DNA of 64,000 bases from Stenocarpella maydis (taxonomy: Eukaryota > Ascomycota > Sordariomycetes > Diaporthales > Diaporthaceae), in NCBI GenBank assembly GCA_002270565.1, contig NQMI01000110.1, positions 93,193 through 157,192 of the forward strand, in the 5' to 3' direction. Position 1 is the stretch's first letter; every line of letters starts with the position of its first letter. Position numbers and translations under genes: made by a program. Below are positions 21,756 to 31,620 of the stretch, piece after piece. Under the pieces are notes generated by a model. It was not told where the DNA came from and searched no databases. It worked only from the letters and a program-made list of their open reading frames with translations.

Positions 21756-22707
21756 ATGGACGAGCCAAACGCGACAGTGCGGCGGCCCAAGGGGAACCCA
21801 AACGACAAAAGTGTAGCTTGGTACTGCCATACGTTCCCAGGGCTGGAGCCCGCGGCGCGAAGGCTCCTCGAGGAGTACTCACACATACCCCCAGAGGAGG
21901 TGGACCAGTACGTGATTGCAATGGTACGACAGCCCGAGACCTTTCCTTCCTCTCCCTCACAGGCCTTCCCCCCTCTGAGCATTTAGGAATAACAGCTGAC
22001 GCGCAAGGCTCCCACAGCGCGACAAGGCCTGGGAGGTCGAGCCCTACCCGTGCATAGGCCAGTACCGCTTCCTCAATCTCAGCCTGAGCCAGAAGCCCTC
22101 GTACCCCAGGATCCTGTCGCGCCTCGCCGCCGGGGAGACGTACCTCGAGATCGGCTGCTGCATGGGCCAGGACATCCGCAAGCTGGTGCACGACGGCGCG
22201 CCGGGCGAGAACCTGCACGGCGTCGAGCTTGAGCAGCCGTTTATCGACCTGGGGTACGACTTCTTCCGGGACAGGGATACCCTACGGGCGACGCTGGTGC
22301 AGGCCGACGCCTTTGACCTCAGCGGGGACAGTCCCCTGGGGCGGCTGGTGGGCAGGGTGGATATCATCCACGCCGGCATGGTGCTGCACCTCTTTGGCTG
22401 GGAGAAGCAGCGCGAGTTCCTCGAGAACTGCGTCAGGCTCCTCAGGCCTGCGGCGCCTGCGGCCATGATCCTCGGGCAGGCCATCGGGGACGTGGAGGGG
22501 CACGTGGAGTCCATAACTGGGACTGGGATGTTCCTCCACAATCTTGAGACCTTTAACAAGATGTGGGCCGAGGTATCGGGGCGTACTGGGGTGAAGTTCG
22601 AGTGCAGAGTGACTCTTGACCAGGGCCTGGGCATTGCAGAGTCCAGACCGGGCTGGGGCGGTGCCACAAAGAGGCGGTTGATATTTGAAGTTGAACGACT
22701 CGGCTGA
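21756..22707 (+). CDS. SAM-dependent methyltransferase, AusD/AdrK/Trt5-like
   Basis: Exons 21756-21923 and 22018-22707 (intron 94 nt, GTACGA...CAG) encode 285 residues. The protein has the small fungal methyltransferase pattern seen in meroterpenoid enzymes: HIPPEEVDQYVIAM then RDKAWEVEPYPCIGQYRFL, the SAM-binding motif I YLEIGCCMGQDIRKLV (residues ~98-113), ENLHGVELEQPFIDLGYD, VDIIHAGMVLHLFGWEKQ and LRPAAPAAMILGQAIG. Such enzymes methylate a carboxyl or hydroxyl group of a secondary metabolite. No polyketide synthase, terpene cyclase or prenyltransferase lies within this window, so its substrate cannot be inferred from context. Confidence 0.85.
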
Positions 22708-23688
22708 CGCGTCATTGTACAAAACGCCTCGTACCGGAAGCATCATGTCTAGCGTACTATCAATTGTTAGTCAGGCAAAGGCTCCCACATTGCAGCTGAT
22801 ATCGTCCAAAGTGGAAGGCTCCGGCAGAGATGGAATAAGAAGACCCTCGTTGAAAAGTGCTGGTGGAACTGAGAAGAACGATTTGATATTCGAATCCAGG
22901 CACCCGGGACCATGTTGCTCGTGTAAACAAAACAAATCTGCGTCTTCAGCACCCCAGCAAGACGGACCTGGAACTGGCGTTTTGTTAATAATCGCCATAT
23001 AAAAGATAGTGTTCCACGCGGCAACTCTAAAGAAGACCGACTTCACCATATAAATGCCACCGACGGCCAGTAAGCTCATTGTGCCATGCGCTTCTTGAGA
23101 ATCTACGTCTCTACGACGACAATGCGTAATGGAGCCCTGGCAATTCGCTCGTAGTCATTCAATAACAGGAGCACTGCGCGAACGGTCACTGATAATCAAG
23201 AAGCTCTTTCCGTCGAAACGATACTACTTTGTATTGAATGTGACTACGTTCTCTTGACGACCCTCAACGCCAGCTAGACATTGGATGTCTAATGCGAATT
23301 TGCCGTTTCCAGTACTCCAAAGGAGGCCCACGCAATTTGGGCAACCCCCACGCGCATAGTTTCCTTTCCCATCGGGGGATCAAAGCCCTAAATACCCGCT
23401 TAGGCCTGACCCGATGCCTCGTAACCCGAATACAGACGGGGTCCGTTCATCCTTGTGTCGTAGTCCATGAAAGCCCACCAAACTTTCAGAGAACCGGGGT
23501 ATTAACGCGGCCAACTCAAAGCCGCGAAAGGGACAAAGCAGAGAACCATTGGCGGCGGTTTCGTTGAGGCCTCAGCCTGGTGATTCCGTATATCTCTTGT
23601 TCCGCGGGGTACAAGCCAGCGATGACCGGCATTTGCAGTCCTCACGGAAGCACCGTGGAGGTGTCCGCGAACAAGGTGATGCGCGTGA
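22708..23688. other. Convergent intergenic region
   Basis: 3' flanks of the methyltransferase (plus) and the unknown nuclear protein (minus). Frames here show no coding signal. Confidence 0.5.
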
Positions 23689-25188
23689 CTAGCAGACCTC
23701 CACACGTCTCCGTTTGGGCGTCCTCGGTGAAACTGGTGGTGAGGCGACTGCGATAGGCAGCCCCGGGTCAAGGCCGATGGCAGCAGACGAGGACTCGTCT
23801 GTGGATTCAAAGCTTTCATTGAATACTTCCGTCAGCGCCTCTCTCTTCCTCTTGATGTTGCCGAGGCGGAAGGCACGTTCTTGCTCCGTCTCCCAAGTCT
23901 CGATGTCCGTGTCAGCCGTGTCGTGGCAAGCCAAGTCACCGGCGATTTCAGGACCCAGAGCCTTTGCAAGTCGCTCCTTTAGGCCGAGTACAGGCCATAT
24001 CTGTACTCTGGAGATCTCGATGTTCAAGCCACTGTCCTGAATTTCCGTGGCTTTGGGAGCTTTTGATGGGGAGGCAAATCGTTTGAGAAAGGCTGCGGTG
24101 ACAATAGCGCTGTAGATGACAAACTCGGCCGCGCCCTGGTCTTGAGTGATAATCTTGACCGGGACGTCTCGAAACTCGGGCTGAGGTGAGGATGCCTCTT
24201 GGTCAGGTTGAGATGACTCTGACGAATTCTGCGACGACCATCTCGAAGAAAGACTCGAACGCCGAGGATAACATTGCGACTGCGCGGTGGCCAACATGAC
24301 AGCGACAAGATAGGAATCTTGGTCGGCAGTTTGTGGGACGAGGCGTTTACAGCGCAGCTTCTGCAGATTGTTGACCGGGGCATTGGCGCTGTTGTTTGGG
24401 CCAGGCATCACACGGTACAGGCTGCTACGCACGTGGTGCAGATGAGTCCTGTTGATGAAGGCCAGGACGGGCTGGTCTGACCGCGCCTGAAAGCTGCTGC
24501 GACTGCAATCGGTGTTCTGGCTTGCGAAGGACTGCTGACTGCTACCAGGTATGCGACCGTAGGAGCTTGCAACCCTGGTGGATGCGCTGTCGAAGGAGCG
24601 GCTTTCCTGATCGTACTGCTTCCAAACAATGGGGACACGCACACCGCGCTTTAAGACCTGGTCCCCAAAGCGAATGTCAAGGTTCACTTCGGACCTTGCT
24701 CTCGACAAGGTGGCGGGGAAAAGCGTTGACATGACGCTCTTCAGTGCAGCGACCTGAAGCGAGCTTGGGTCGGTGGACAAGACTGTGGTGAGGTCCCTGC
24801 TCAGGTCGGTAGCGATCTTTGTCGGTCGTGGAGGGTACTTTGAGGATATGGAGTTGAAGTCAGGGACCGGTTTGTGGATGGTAGGGTGGTGATTCCACTG
24901 CACGCCGAGGAGACGGGCATGCTGATCTTGCCAGCATATCGGGATGATGTAGAGCGACTCGCCCTGATTCTCATGGAGGATGTCGTACAGGGAACCAGGC
25001 TCAGGCCGGGTGATGCGATTTATGCGTCTTCGCTTCCTGGGCCTTGTGTTGTCCGGAGGCGATATCGGAGCAGCTGGTGATGGGTGGCCAGCTACGGCGG
25101 AGCAGTTTTCATCTGCAGGCATGGAGGCGTCGCCTTGGGATGGGGGTGGTGTCTGGGGCAGGATCTTGAAACTTGTGAGACCGGCCAT
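23689..25188 (-). CDS. Conserved-looking hypothetical nuclear protein
   Basis: A single exon encodes 499 residues. Two basic clusters look like nuclear localisation signals: RPRKRRRINR near residue 50 and PKRRRVEVC at the very C-terminus. An ordered region SLYDILHENQGESLYIIPI begins around residue 67 and a second block, VKIITQDQGAAEFVIYSAIV, lies near residue 340; the middle (residues ~190-330) is Ser/Gln-rich and probably disordered. A charged helix (ERAFRLGNIKRKREALTEVF) precedes the C-terminal tail. I do not recognise the family and assign no function. The absence of stop codons over 1.5 kb and the structured blocks make it a real gene. Confidence 0.75.
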   Translation of the reverse strand: MAGLTSFKILPQTPPPSQGDASMPADENCSAVAGHPSPAAPISPPDNTRPRKRRRINRITRPEPGSLYDILHENQGESLYIIPICWQDQHARLLGVQWNHHPTIHKPVPDFNSISSKYPPRPTKIATDLSRDLTTVLSTDPSSLQVAALKSVMSTLFPATLSRARSEVNLDIRFGDQVLKRGVRVPIVWKQYDQESRSFDSASTRVASSYGRIPGSSQQSFASQNTDCSRSSFQARSDQPVLAFINRTHLHHVRSSLYRVMPGPNNSANAPVNNLQKLRCKRLVPQTADQDSYLVAVMLATAQSQCYPRRSSLSSRWSSQNSSESSQPDQEASSPQPEFRDVPVKIITQDQGAAEFVIYSAIVTAAFLKRFASPSKAPKATEIQDSGLNIEISRVQIWPVLGLKERLAKALGPEIAGDLACHDTADTDIETWETEQERAFRLGNIKRKREALTEVFNESFESTDESSSAAIGLDPGLPIAVASPPVSPRTPKRRRVEVC

Positions 25189-26504
25189 GTCAACAAAGCT
25201 GAGCAGCTGGCCAAGAAGAGGACTGCGGTTGAGTAGTGACCTAGGCGCGTCGCGTTAGCAAAAGGGAACAGCGGGTCATGGGTGGGAAAGCTGCGCGCAG
25301 CTGTGGGGCGGCCTGGGGTATCTTGCTTTGACATGCAGAGAGAGTGGGCCGCGACAAAGGCGACTCGATACGGTGTGACTGAAGATTTACTTACTCTAAT
25401 AATTGCTGCATTGAAATGGGTATCCGGGTGAGGTTTCTGGCCTATAGTCGGTCGGCAGGGCAGATTGAGCAGCACGACGACGACGACCGACACCGGTGGC
25501 CCCTTGCAGAGCGATGCAGGTGGTGGCGGTGGTGAATGTTGGATGTTGCTTCTGCGCAAGACGATCAGAGTGTCGAAGCTGCAGGCCAAAAGTGGAGCGA
25601 CCCCTGCACACTGCAGGTCTGCAGGTGCGGTGGCTGTTGTTGCACTTTGGAAGAGAAGTGCAGGTTATCGCGACGCGTGCGCAGTGGCAAGGGCAGTGAG
25701 TGGGGAGGAATATTAACCAAGATGAAAGAGGGATGAAGATGGAGATGTTGGCTGAGAGACCGTGACTGATGAAGAGGTCGCGGATGTGGCTTGAGACGGG
25801 TCGCGCAAGGGAAACCAGGCGGCAGAGGTGGCGGCCAGGGGGTCGCGTCGCTCCTTTAAGAACGAAATGAGTGCAGTGCAGTACCACCAACAACACAGGT
25901 AGGGTCAAGAGGTCAGAATGTACCTACGTATGTTAGATTGTTACGGGATGCGGTAGTCCAGCCAGAACGTCGGGCCAATCGACAGCCGGCCAGCACGTCT
26001 CTTGTCCTGCTTTTGTTTGCGACTTGCCACCCCACCCCACCCCAACCCCAAATCCTGCTCATCCTCCCATCCCAGCATCCTTCGCCTCTCACGACCTTGA
26101 CGCTAACTCACATGACCACAGGCACCAGCCTCACTCTTTCCAGGAGGCTCGCCCCGTGTATTGGGTGGGCTCAGTTGTGGCTCATCCTACCCACGACGAC
26201 CCCCGAGCCTAGCCGCTTGCCCGCTGAATCAGAGGCCCCTGTCTGATGCTAGCCCCGTAACGGTTAGCCTGCTTGCTGTCCAGACGCGGTTAGCTTGCCT
26301 GTCCTGCCCGCCTGCCTAGAGAGACGTCAGTCACCCGCTGCTGCGTGTCAGGGGCAGTACACTCTCTACGTAGAGAGCTACCAAGGAGGCATCCATCCAA
26401 CCCCTCCACAGCTTCACCTCCTCGCCCGTCCGCCAACACCACCAAACCACAACCTCGCCATCCCCGACCCCAGCAGCTGCCTGCCTGCTGGCGCACAAGT
26501 CACG
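25189..26504. other. Divergent intergenic region (nuclear protein / ARPC3)
   Basis: Shared upstream region of two divergent genes; GC-rich with C/T-rich and A/C-rich tracts (26000-26500 on plus), suggesting the ARPC3 promoter and 5' UTR. Overlapping open frames on both strands have no codon bias. Confidence 0.5.
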
Positions 26505-27311
26505 ATGCCTGTAAGGCCTCCCATGAGCCCCATTGACTGCCCTGTCCTGTCCCATCCTGGCCTGCGCGCTCCCCGGCCAGGCTATCCCCCAAGACACCAA
26601 GCTAACTTTCGCCGCCCTTCGCAGGCCTACAACTCCATCTTCAACGCCGACCCCAACGAGCCGCGCCTGATCGGCAACTTCCCACTGCTGCCCCTGCGCA
26701 CAAAGACCCGCGGGCCCGCCTACACCCTCCCCTTCCCCAACCCGCCCCTGCCCGCCCACGAGTCGCCCGACGCCGAGTCCGAGAGCTACGACATCCTCGA
26801 CGAGGTCCTCGCCCTCTTCCGCGCAAACACCTTCTTCCGCAACTTTGAGCTCCAGGGCTACGCGGACCGCCTGCTCGTCTACGGCATCTGGTTCATCAGC
26901 GACTGCCTGACAAAGATCAAGCCCACCGCCGACGTCAGGACCGCCACCAAGGATGTCATGAACCTGGCCCTCGACATGCAGTTCGCCATCCCCGGTGACC
27001 CGGGGTGGCCTCTGAACCAGGTAGGTTGTGTTTCTTGTCTGCTGCCGTCAGTGGATCCCATGATTGGGGTTCCAAGGTAGACAGACGGTAGGGCAAACGG
27101 GAGGCCGAGCGGAGCTGACATGGCTGTCCGTTAGATGTATGAGCCCCCACGCGACAGGCAGGACGCAGAGCAGCTCAAGCAGTACATGTCCCAAGTCCGC
27201 CAGGAGCTGGCCACGAGGTTACTGGCCCGTGTCTACGCCGACCAGGAGGACAAGCCAAGCAAGTGGTGGCTGAGCTTCAACAAGAGGAAGTTCATGGGCA
27301 AGTCGCTGTAA
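26505..27311 (+). CDS. ARC18: Arp2/3 complex subunit 3 (ARPC3/p21-Arc)
   Basis: Subunit of the seven-member Arp2/3 complex that nucleates branched actin at endocytic patches. Three exons: 26505-26510 (only ATG CCT), 26625-27020 and 27135-27311, with two introns of 114 nt (GTAAGG...CAG and GTAGGT...TAG), giving 192 residues. The N-terminus MPAYNSIFN, the core RLIGNFPLLPLRTKTRGPA and DILDEVLALFRANTFFRNFE, then LLVYGIWFISDCLTKI and the C-terminal SKWWLSFNKRKFMGKSL match ARPC3 along its length. The 6-nt coding first exon is a conserved trait of this gene type in many fungi (from memory; not checked). Confidence 0.93.
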
Positions 27312-27752
27312 GCGAGGGGTGATGCATATTAAGGGGGGTGGGGGGGGGGGTGGGAAATGAGTGAGCGGTTATTAGAGGAGCATTTCGAAAGTCAACCATT
27401 GCCAACGCGTATCTTGCGGCAAAACAAGCAAACAACCGAATTCCGGCCAGGTACTTTGAGAGTCCGCCACGGCCGGACCAACTGTCTAGAAAGACACCAG
27501 AAGGGAAAATAGCGACCGACCAATGGCCAGAGAGCGAGAGAGTCCCATGAGAATTCTATCGCATTGTCTAAAACGCTTGCCACGAGACGAGTCCAGCCGA
27601 CAATTTCGTGTCCCAAACCAAACAACTGGGGGTATCATTCAGTCCATGAAATATGTACCTATCTACCTCTCTCTTGAGGATTCTGGAAGGGCTGCTAGTG
27701 ACGCAAGCCACTCTCTCCTGAGGCGCATACATCTCAGGGCCACCTCGGCTCT
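27312..27752. other. Convergent intergenic region
   Basis: 3' ends of ARPC3 (plus) and TRM6 (minus) face each other here. A poly-G tract occurs at 27335-27352. No gene seen. Confidence 0.5.
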
Positions 27753-29798
27753 CTAGCCTTCCACAATCGTTAGCATCGCAGTCGCCGTCTCGGCGGCAGG
27801 CGTGCCCTCGGCCGTGCCGATGGCCGCGAACCGCCCCTTCTTCTGGAACTTGCCCCGCGCGGCGATCTTGCCCTCGGCTGGCCTCGCCTTCCACGCCGTG
27901 AGCACGTAGCCCTCGGCGCCGCCCTTAGCCGTCATGACCGGGTGCGTCCGCCCGGGGAGGACCTGCCACCGGCGCCCGCGGCTCGTGTGCAGCTGCACCC
28001 CGAGCAGCAGCGTCGGGTTGAGCGGGAAGTCGTCCGTGCCCTCCCACCGCTCTAGCTCCTCGGGCGTGCGGCCGCCGGTGATGTCCGGCTGCGAGTTGAA
28101 CGCCGCTCGCCGCGCCACGCTGAAGCAGTCGGCCAGCTGCGCCAGGGGCTCCACGTGCGGGCTGTAGATGGCCACCGGCGCGCCGCTGGCCACCAGCGGC
28201 AGGAGGGGCCGCAGCACCGAGATGGGGTCCATGACGCTTGCCATCACCAGCCCGCTGAAGTCGCCCGCGCGTGCCGTGTCGGCGATGTACCTCGTGCGCG
28301 CCCACCTCCTGCGCTTGCGGTGGTAGTTGCCCCGCCGGTTGGGCTTCCACGACGCCACCTCCTCGACAGTCTTAATGGGGGGCTCGGTGGCGTAGACTGA
28401 GTCGAGCTCAGGCTCCAGGAGTTGGAGCCAGCTGAGGGGCAGTAGGTGGTTGAGTAGAGGGTGATGCGGGTGGTTTGGATTCGTGCTGTCGTAGCCCCAG
28501 TAGTTGAGGGCTGTAAGGTTGGGCTGTCCGTTGGTGTGTACCAGGGTCATGGTGTTTGTGGGGGCAAAGGGGATATGAAAATCGGGCTTTCGCTGCATCG
28601 GCTGCTTCCTGGGCTTCTCTGCGCCCTCCGATGATTTGGGTCGGTTGTCGTCCTTGGGATTTCCGCCGTGGTCCCTCTTGACAGCAGGTGCCAACTCTGG
28701 TTGAGGCACCTCAGTTGTGTTCGCAATGACACTGTCCCCGCCCTCAGGCTTCTTCGGTGTGGGAGCCGGTTTCTGAGCTCCACCCTGAGTCTGTGGTAAT
28801 CCGTTGGCCTCCTCCCCTTCGGTCGTTTTCGGGTACAGGACTCCCATCCTCTCGGCCAGCGCAGCGACCAGGAAACCACCCGTGTCGTCCACTACCAGAT
28901 ACCTCGTCCCTTCAGGCTGTTTCGGCTTCTTAATCTCCTCCATCTCCTCCATCTCCTCCTGCTCTGTCTTCGCCGGCATCTGTTGCTCGTCGCCGAGCTC
29001 AACCTGATCCACGCCGCTGCAATGGACGTTGGCCCAGCAGCCCAACAGGCCGACCATCTCCTCCCTCATCTCCAAGATCTTGTTCGCGTCCCTCTCGTAC
29101 AGCGAGTAGCTCCCGAAATTACTTACATCCAGCGGCAGCACCGTGAACCTGCGCAGGAATTTCTTCTCCTTCAGCAGCTTGTATTTGGCCATGCTGAAAG
29201 TGGTCTTCTGGTCCATGCCCGTATGTGACAACATGAGTTTGGCAATCAGCTCCTTGCCTGAGTCGGTGCCGTCGCGTTTCAGTGCCTCGATTTCTTGCCA
29301 TGTCAAGGTCTGTCGGGCGTTGTCGTCGATGATCTCACGATTAGACCGCACCACCACGGCGCCGGTCTCGCTGTCGACCAGGCTGTACTCTATGCCATCG
29401 GTGGCAGATATGATAGGCTCTTCTGGGAAAGCGCTGTCTGGGCGAGGCGAGGAGGAGGCTGCTGCCTCTTCTTCCGCGATCACGTCGGCGTGGAGCTCGG
29501 AGGCTGGGACGACGCGCAAGCGTGTGAAGGTGTCGCTGGATGGATTCTTCTCATTGAGCTCGTAGGTGAGGTGGTAGGGGCGATGTATTATGAGGTTGCT
29601 TGGGAAGGAGCCGTATCTTCCAAGCGAGATCATCCTGTCTCCGTCGAAGTACTCAGTCAGTATCACGAACAGGCTGGGTAACACACTGGCAAAGACAAGA
29701 CCGTACATATTGGGAATGATCTGCAACAGACGGTTGGTCCCATTGGGGAGCCGCAGTACGACCCATGCGTTTGGCTCGATCAAGGAGTGTACCTCCAT
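27753..29798 (-). CDS. TRM6: tRNA (adenine-58-N1) methyltransferase non-catalytic subunit
   Basis: Trm6/Gcd10 pairs with Trm61 to make m1A58 in tRNAs in the nucleus; Trm6 binds tRNA but lacks catalytic residues. Exons 29798-29707 and 29634-27753 encode 657 residues. The start chosen gives MEVHSLIEPNAWVVLRLPNG, the usual N-terminus; the frame is open further upstream but without homology. The intron (72 nt, GTACGG...ACAG, branch-like ACTGAC) is in frame and stop-free; removing it joins IIPN to MMISLGRYGSFPSNLI, exactly the expected spacing. Later blocks are LTWQEIEALKRDG, FSMAKYKLLKEKKFLRRF, and a C-terminal Rossmann-like part with GDFSGLVMAS, LLPLVASGAPVAIYSPH and VLPGRTHPVM. The Glu/Pro/Lys-rich centre (residues ~280-430) is probably disordered. 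Confidence 0.9.
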   Translation of the reverse strand: MEVHSLIEPNAWVVLRLPNGTNRLLQIIPNMYGLVFASVLPSLFVILTEYFDGDRMISLGRYGSFPSNLIIHRPYHLTYELNEKNPSSDTFTRLRVVPASELHADVIAEEEAAASSSPRPDSAFPEEPIISATDGIEYSLVDSETGAVVVRSNREIIDDNARQTLTWQEIEALKRDGTDSGKELIAKLMLSHTGMDQKTTFSMAKYKLLKEKKFLRRFTVLPLDVSNFGSYSLYERDANKILEMREEMVGLLGCWANVHCSGVDQVELGDEQQMPAKTEQEEMEEMEEIKKPKQPEGTRYLVVDDTGGFLVAALAERMGVLYPKTTEGEEANGLPQTQGGAQKPAPTPKKPEGGDSVIANTTEVPQPELAPAVKRDHGGNPKDDNRPKSSEGAEKPRKQPMQRKPDFHIPFAPTNTMTLVHTNGQPNLTALNYWGYDSTNPNHPHHPLLNHLLPLSWLQLLEPELDSVYATEPPIKTVEEVASWKPNRRGNYHRKRRRWARTRYIADTARAGDFSGLVMASVMDPISVLRPLLPLVASGAPVAIYSPHVEPLAQLADCFSVARRAAFNSQPDITGGRTPEELERWEGTDDFPLNPTLLLGVQLHTSRGRRWQVLPGRTHPVMTAKGGAEGYVLTAWKARPAEGKIAARGKFQKKGRFAAIGTAEGTPAAETATAMLTIVEG
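29635..29706 (-). other. In-frame, stop-free intron of TRM6
   Basis: GTACGG donor, GACAG acceptor, 72 nt. Translation through it is possible but inserts a hydrophobic stretch (GLVFASVLPSLFVIL) absent from the family. Confidence 0.75.
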
Positions 29799-30101
29799 AT
29801 TCACGACGTTGACGGTGGTTCTTAGCACAATCGTGGACGACCGATTAGTGTCCCAAGTTTTGCACTGGAAAAAAAAAGTTTTGAGAGCTGTAAGATGAGT
29901 TCGGCTGCATCCGAAGTCCCCTGCTAGGGTGCCCCACCTCCAAAGACTGCCAGATTGCGGGGGAGCTTCAGTGTCCCACAGTGGGACGTCTTCACTGCAT
30001 TGTGTTGGTTTCAATTCAAGCAGTGCTCTGCGTCTCCAATTGTTCTCTAACCCGCCTCTCTCCTTTCAACTTTCAAATACAAGATCCACTGAATATTTAC
30101 C
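29799..30101. promoter_or_regulatory. Divergent region between TRM6 and the GFA-type pseudogene
   Basis: About 300 nt between start codons; should contain the TRM6 promoter. C/T-rich stretch (CTCTCTCCTTTC) at 30055-30070 on the plus strand. No defined site recognised. Confidence 0.45.
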
Positions 30102-30569
30102 ATGTCCGAGGAAAACACACTGAAAGGTGGCTGCCTCTGTGGCAAGATTCGGTACAAGATTGCTGCAAACGAGTCCATCTACAATGTCATATGCCATTGA
30201 TTCAACTGCAAGAAATCAAGTGGCACGCACATGGTCAACGCGAGCGTCTTCCCGAGACAGCTCTTTGCCCTCACTCAAGGCACACCAATGACATTCCAGG
30301 ACACAAGTACGGACTCGGGCCAGCCTCTTTACAGACACTTGTGTGGCGATTGCGGAAGCCCGACGCACATCACCGCCCCAATGGTGGATGAGATCGTTTC
30401 TATACCCAGCGGCACTCTAGACAACGGGACTGACTAGTAGAAGCCGAACAAGGAGCAGTACGTCGAAACCAAGTCTCATTGGCTTCCAGACTTGCCTGTG
30501 TCCATGAAAGATGGCGTCATCGAGAGGCATCCGAGAGGATCGCTGAAGGAACAGAGTCACGCAAGTTAA
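30102..30569 (+). pseudogene. GFA (glutathione-dependent formaldehyde-activating) domain gene, broken
   Basis: The frame MSEENTLKGGCLCGKIRY matches the start of the Mss4-fold GFA/CENP-V family, which binds zinc through two Cys-rich motifs. The expected CHCxxC motif reads C-H-stop-F-N-C: codon 33 is TGA (30198-30200) where Cys is required. The rest continues in the same frame through FNCKKSSGTHMVNASVFPR, LTQGTPMTFQDTSTDSG and HLCGDCGSPTHI. Two consecutive TAG codons follow (30435-30440). After them the C-terminal part KPNKEQYVETKSHWLPDLP stays in frame to a final TAA. Three nonsense codons without any frameshift indicate a fairly recent pseudogene; the double TAG would fit C-to-T change of CAGCAG. 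Sequencing error seems unlikely for three separate sites. Confidence 0.8.
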
Positions 30570-30940
30570 ATTATGAAATGTAGGAAGCAAATACTGGAGA
30601 GCCGGGTCTGTCTCCTGCTATGACTGTCCCTCTCCCAAGGCACTATGGTGCCCTACCAATGACCTTGCGGTCTGTGTCTCTTTCGTCTTTTCTATAAATG
30701 TGAAACTAATGCAAAATTAACAGGACTCAAATCAAAACCACGATGCAACATGTCACACAGACCCGTCCAATAAAGTCATCCAGAAAACAATTACGACCCG
30801 GGTGCCGCCTCAGTTGCTCAGCTTCCGGAATATCGGCGTATAATCCACCCATGCTTCATCAATCTCGCCGTTGTTTTAAGAATTCCGAGTCGTGCGTGTT
30901 GGGAGTCATGGAGTTGAGTACCACGGGTATGACCTCGATA
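30570..30940. other. Intergenic, no feature seen
   Basis: Flank of the GFA pseudogene and of the membrane-protein relic. Moderately AT-rich, no supported frame. Confidence 0.45.
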
Positions 30941-30946
30941 GACCCC

Positions 30947-31620
30947 TCAGACTGGCCACCCTCTGCCATAATTCGGGCGACGCGTCCGCTGGATTATCTC
31001 ATAGCCACGTATCAGCTCAACCTCATCAGGTTCACGCCTTCTGCGGTTGTCTTGGAGCACCGAATTAGGACCCGGCACCAAGACACAACGAAAATGGCAC
31101 CACTCACCTTTGAATGTCCAGTATCGTTGTAACCCCCAGCCAAGTGGCGCAAGGATGGCTGTGAGGATCAGGCTGATGAGCGGTATGACGGTCATCACTG
31201 TCCATTGCATATTCACGACAGGAGTTGGCAATGCGTCTCCGGGATACGCTTCGGAGGATGACTAGACGCACTTTTCGGTGTCAAAGTTGATCAAGATGAA
31301 GAAGACTTGCTCGATCGGTTTCCTGGATACTTACCGGCAGCTTGCCCTCTATAACATCCCTCAACTCCCTTGTGCTTGGTCATCTTGATGGCATCGCTTT
31401 TCCACATCAACACCGAGTCTCACATCAAGGAGCGATCGGCAAGGATGATGGCAGTTGTCAATCCTTGGCTATTGGCGGGGGCCATGAGGATTTGACAGCA
31501 AATCACATCTGGCCTTTGGAGCCTCCAGATCACGAATGCAGGTCCGCAAGGGCTTGTATCTGTCTGGGAGGGCATAACCGATTAGATCTAGTCGGATCGG
31601 GCACACGTACACGACTAAGT
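30947..31620 (-). pseudogene. Relic of an unidentified membrane-protein gene
   Basis: Minus-strand pieces look protein-like but are out of frame with one another. In order they are: GPAFVIWRLQRPDVICCQIL running on to GLTTAIILADRSLM; a TGA; DSVLMWKSDAIKMTKHK; a frame change; ELRDVIEGKLP; an apparent intron (GTAAGT donor at 31333, TAG acceptor ending 31262); and SSSEAYPGDALPTPVVNMQW followed by one transmembrane helix (MTVIPLISLILTAILAPLGW) and GLQRYWTFK before another GTGAGT donor. Good splice sites plus a stop and a frameshift suggest a decayed gene. I do not recognise the family; the 5' end is uncertain. Confidence 0.35.

Noticed and set aside
30198..30200. Selenocysteine at the TGA in the GFA-type gene
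   Set aside because: Fungi of this group are not known to encode selenocysteine, and two further in-frame stops follow.
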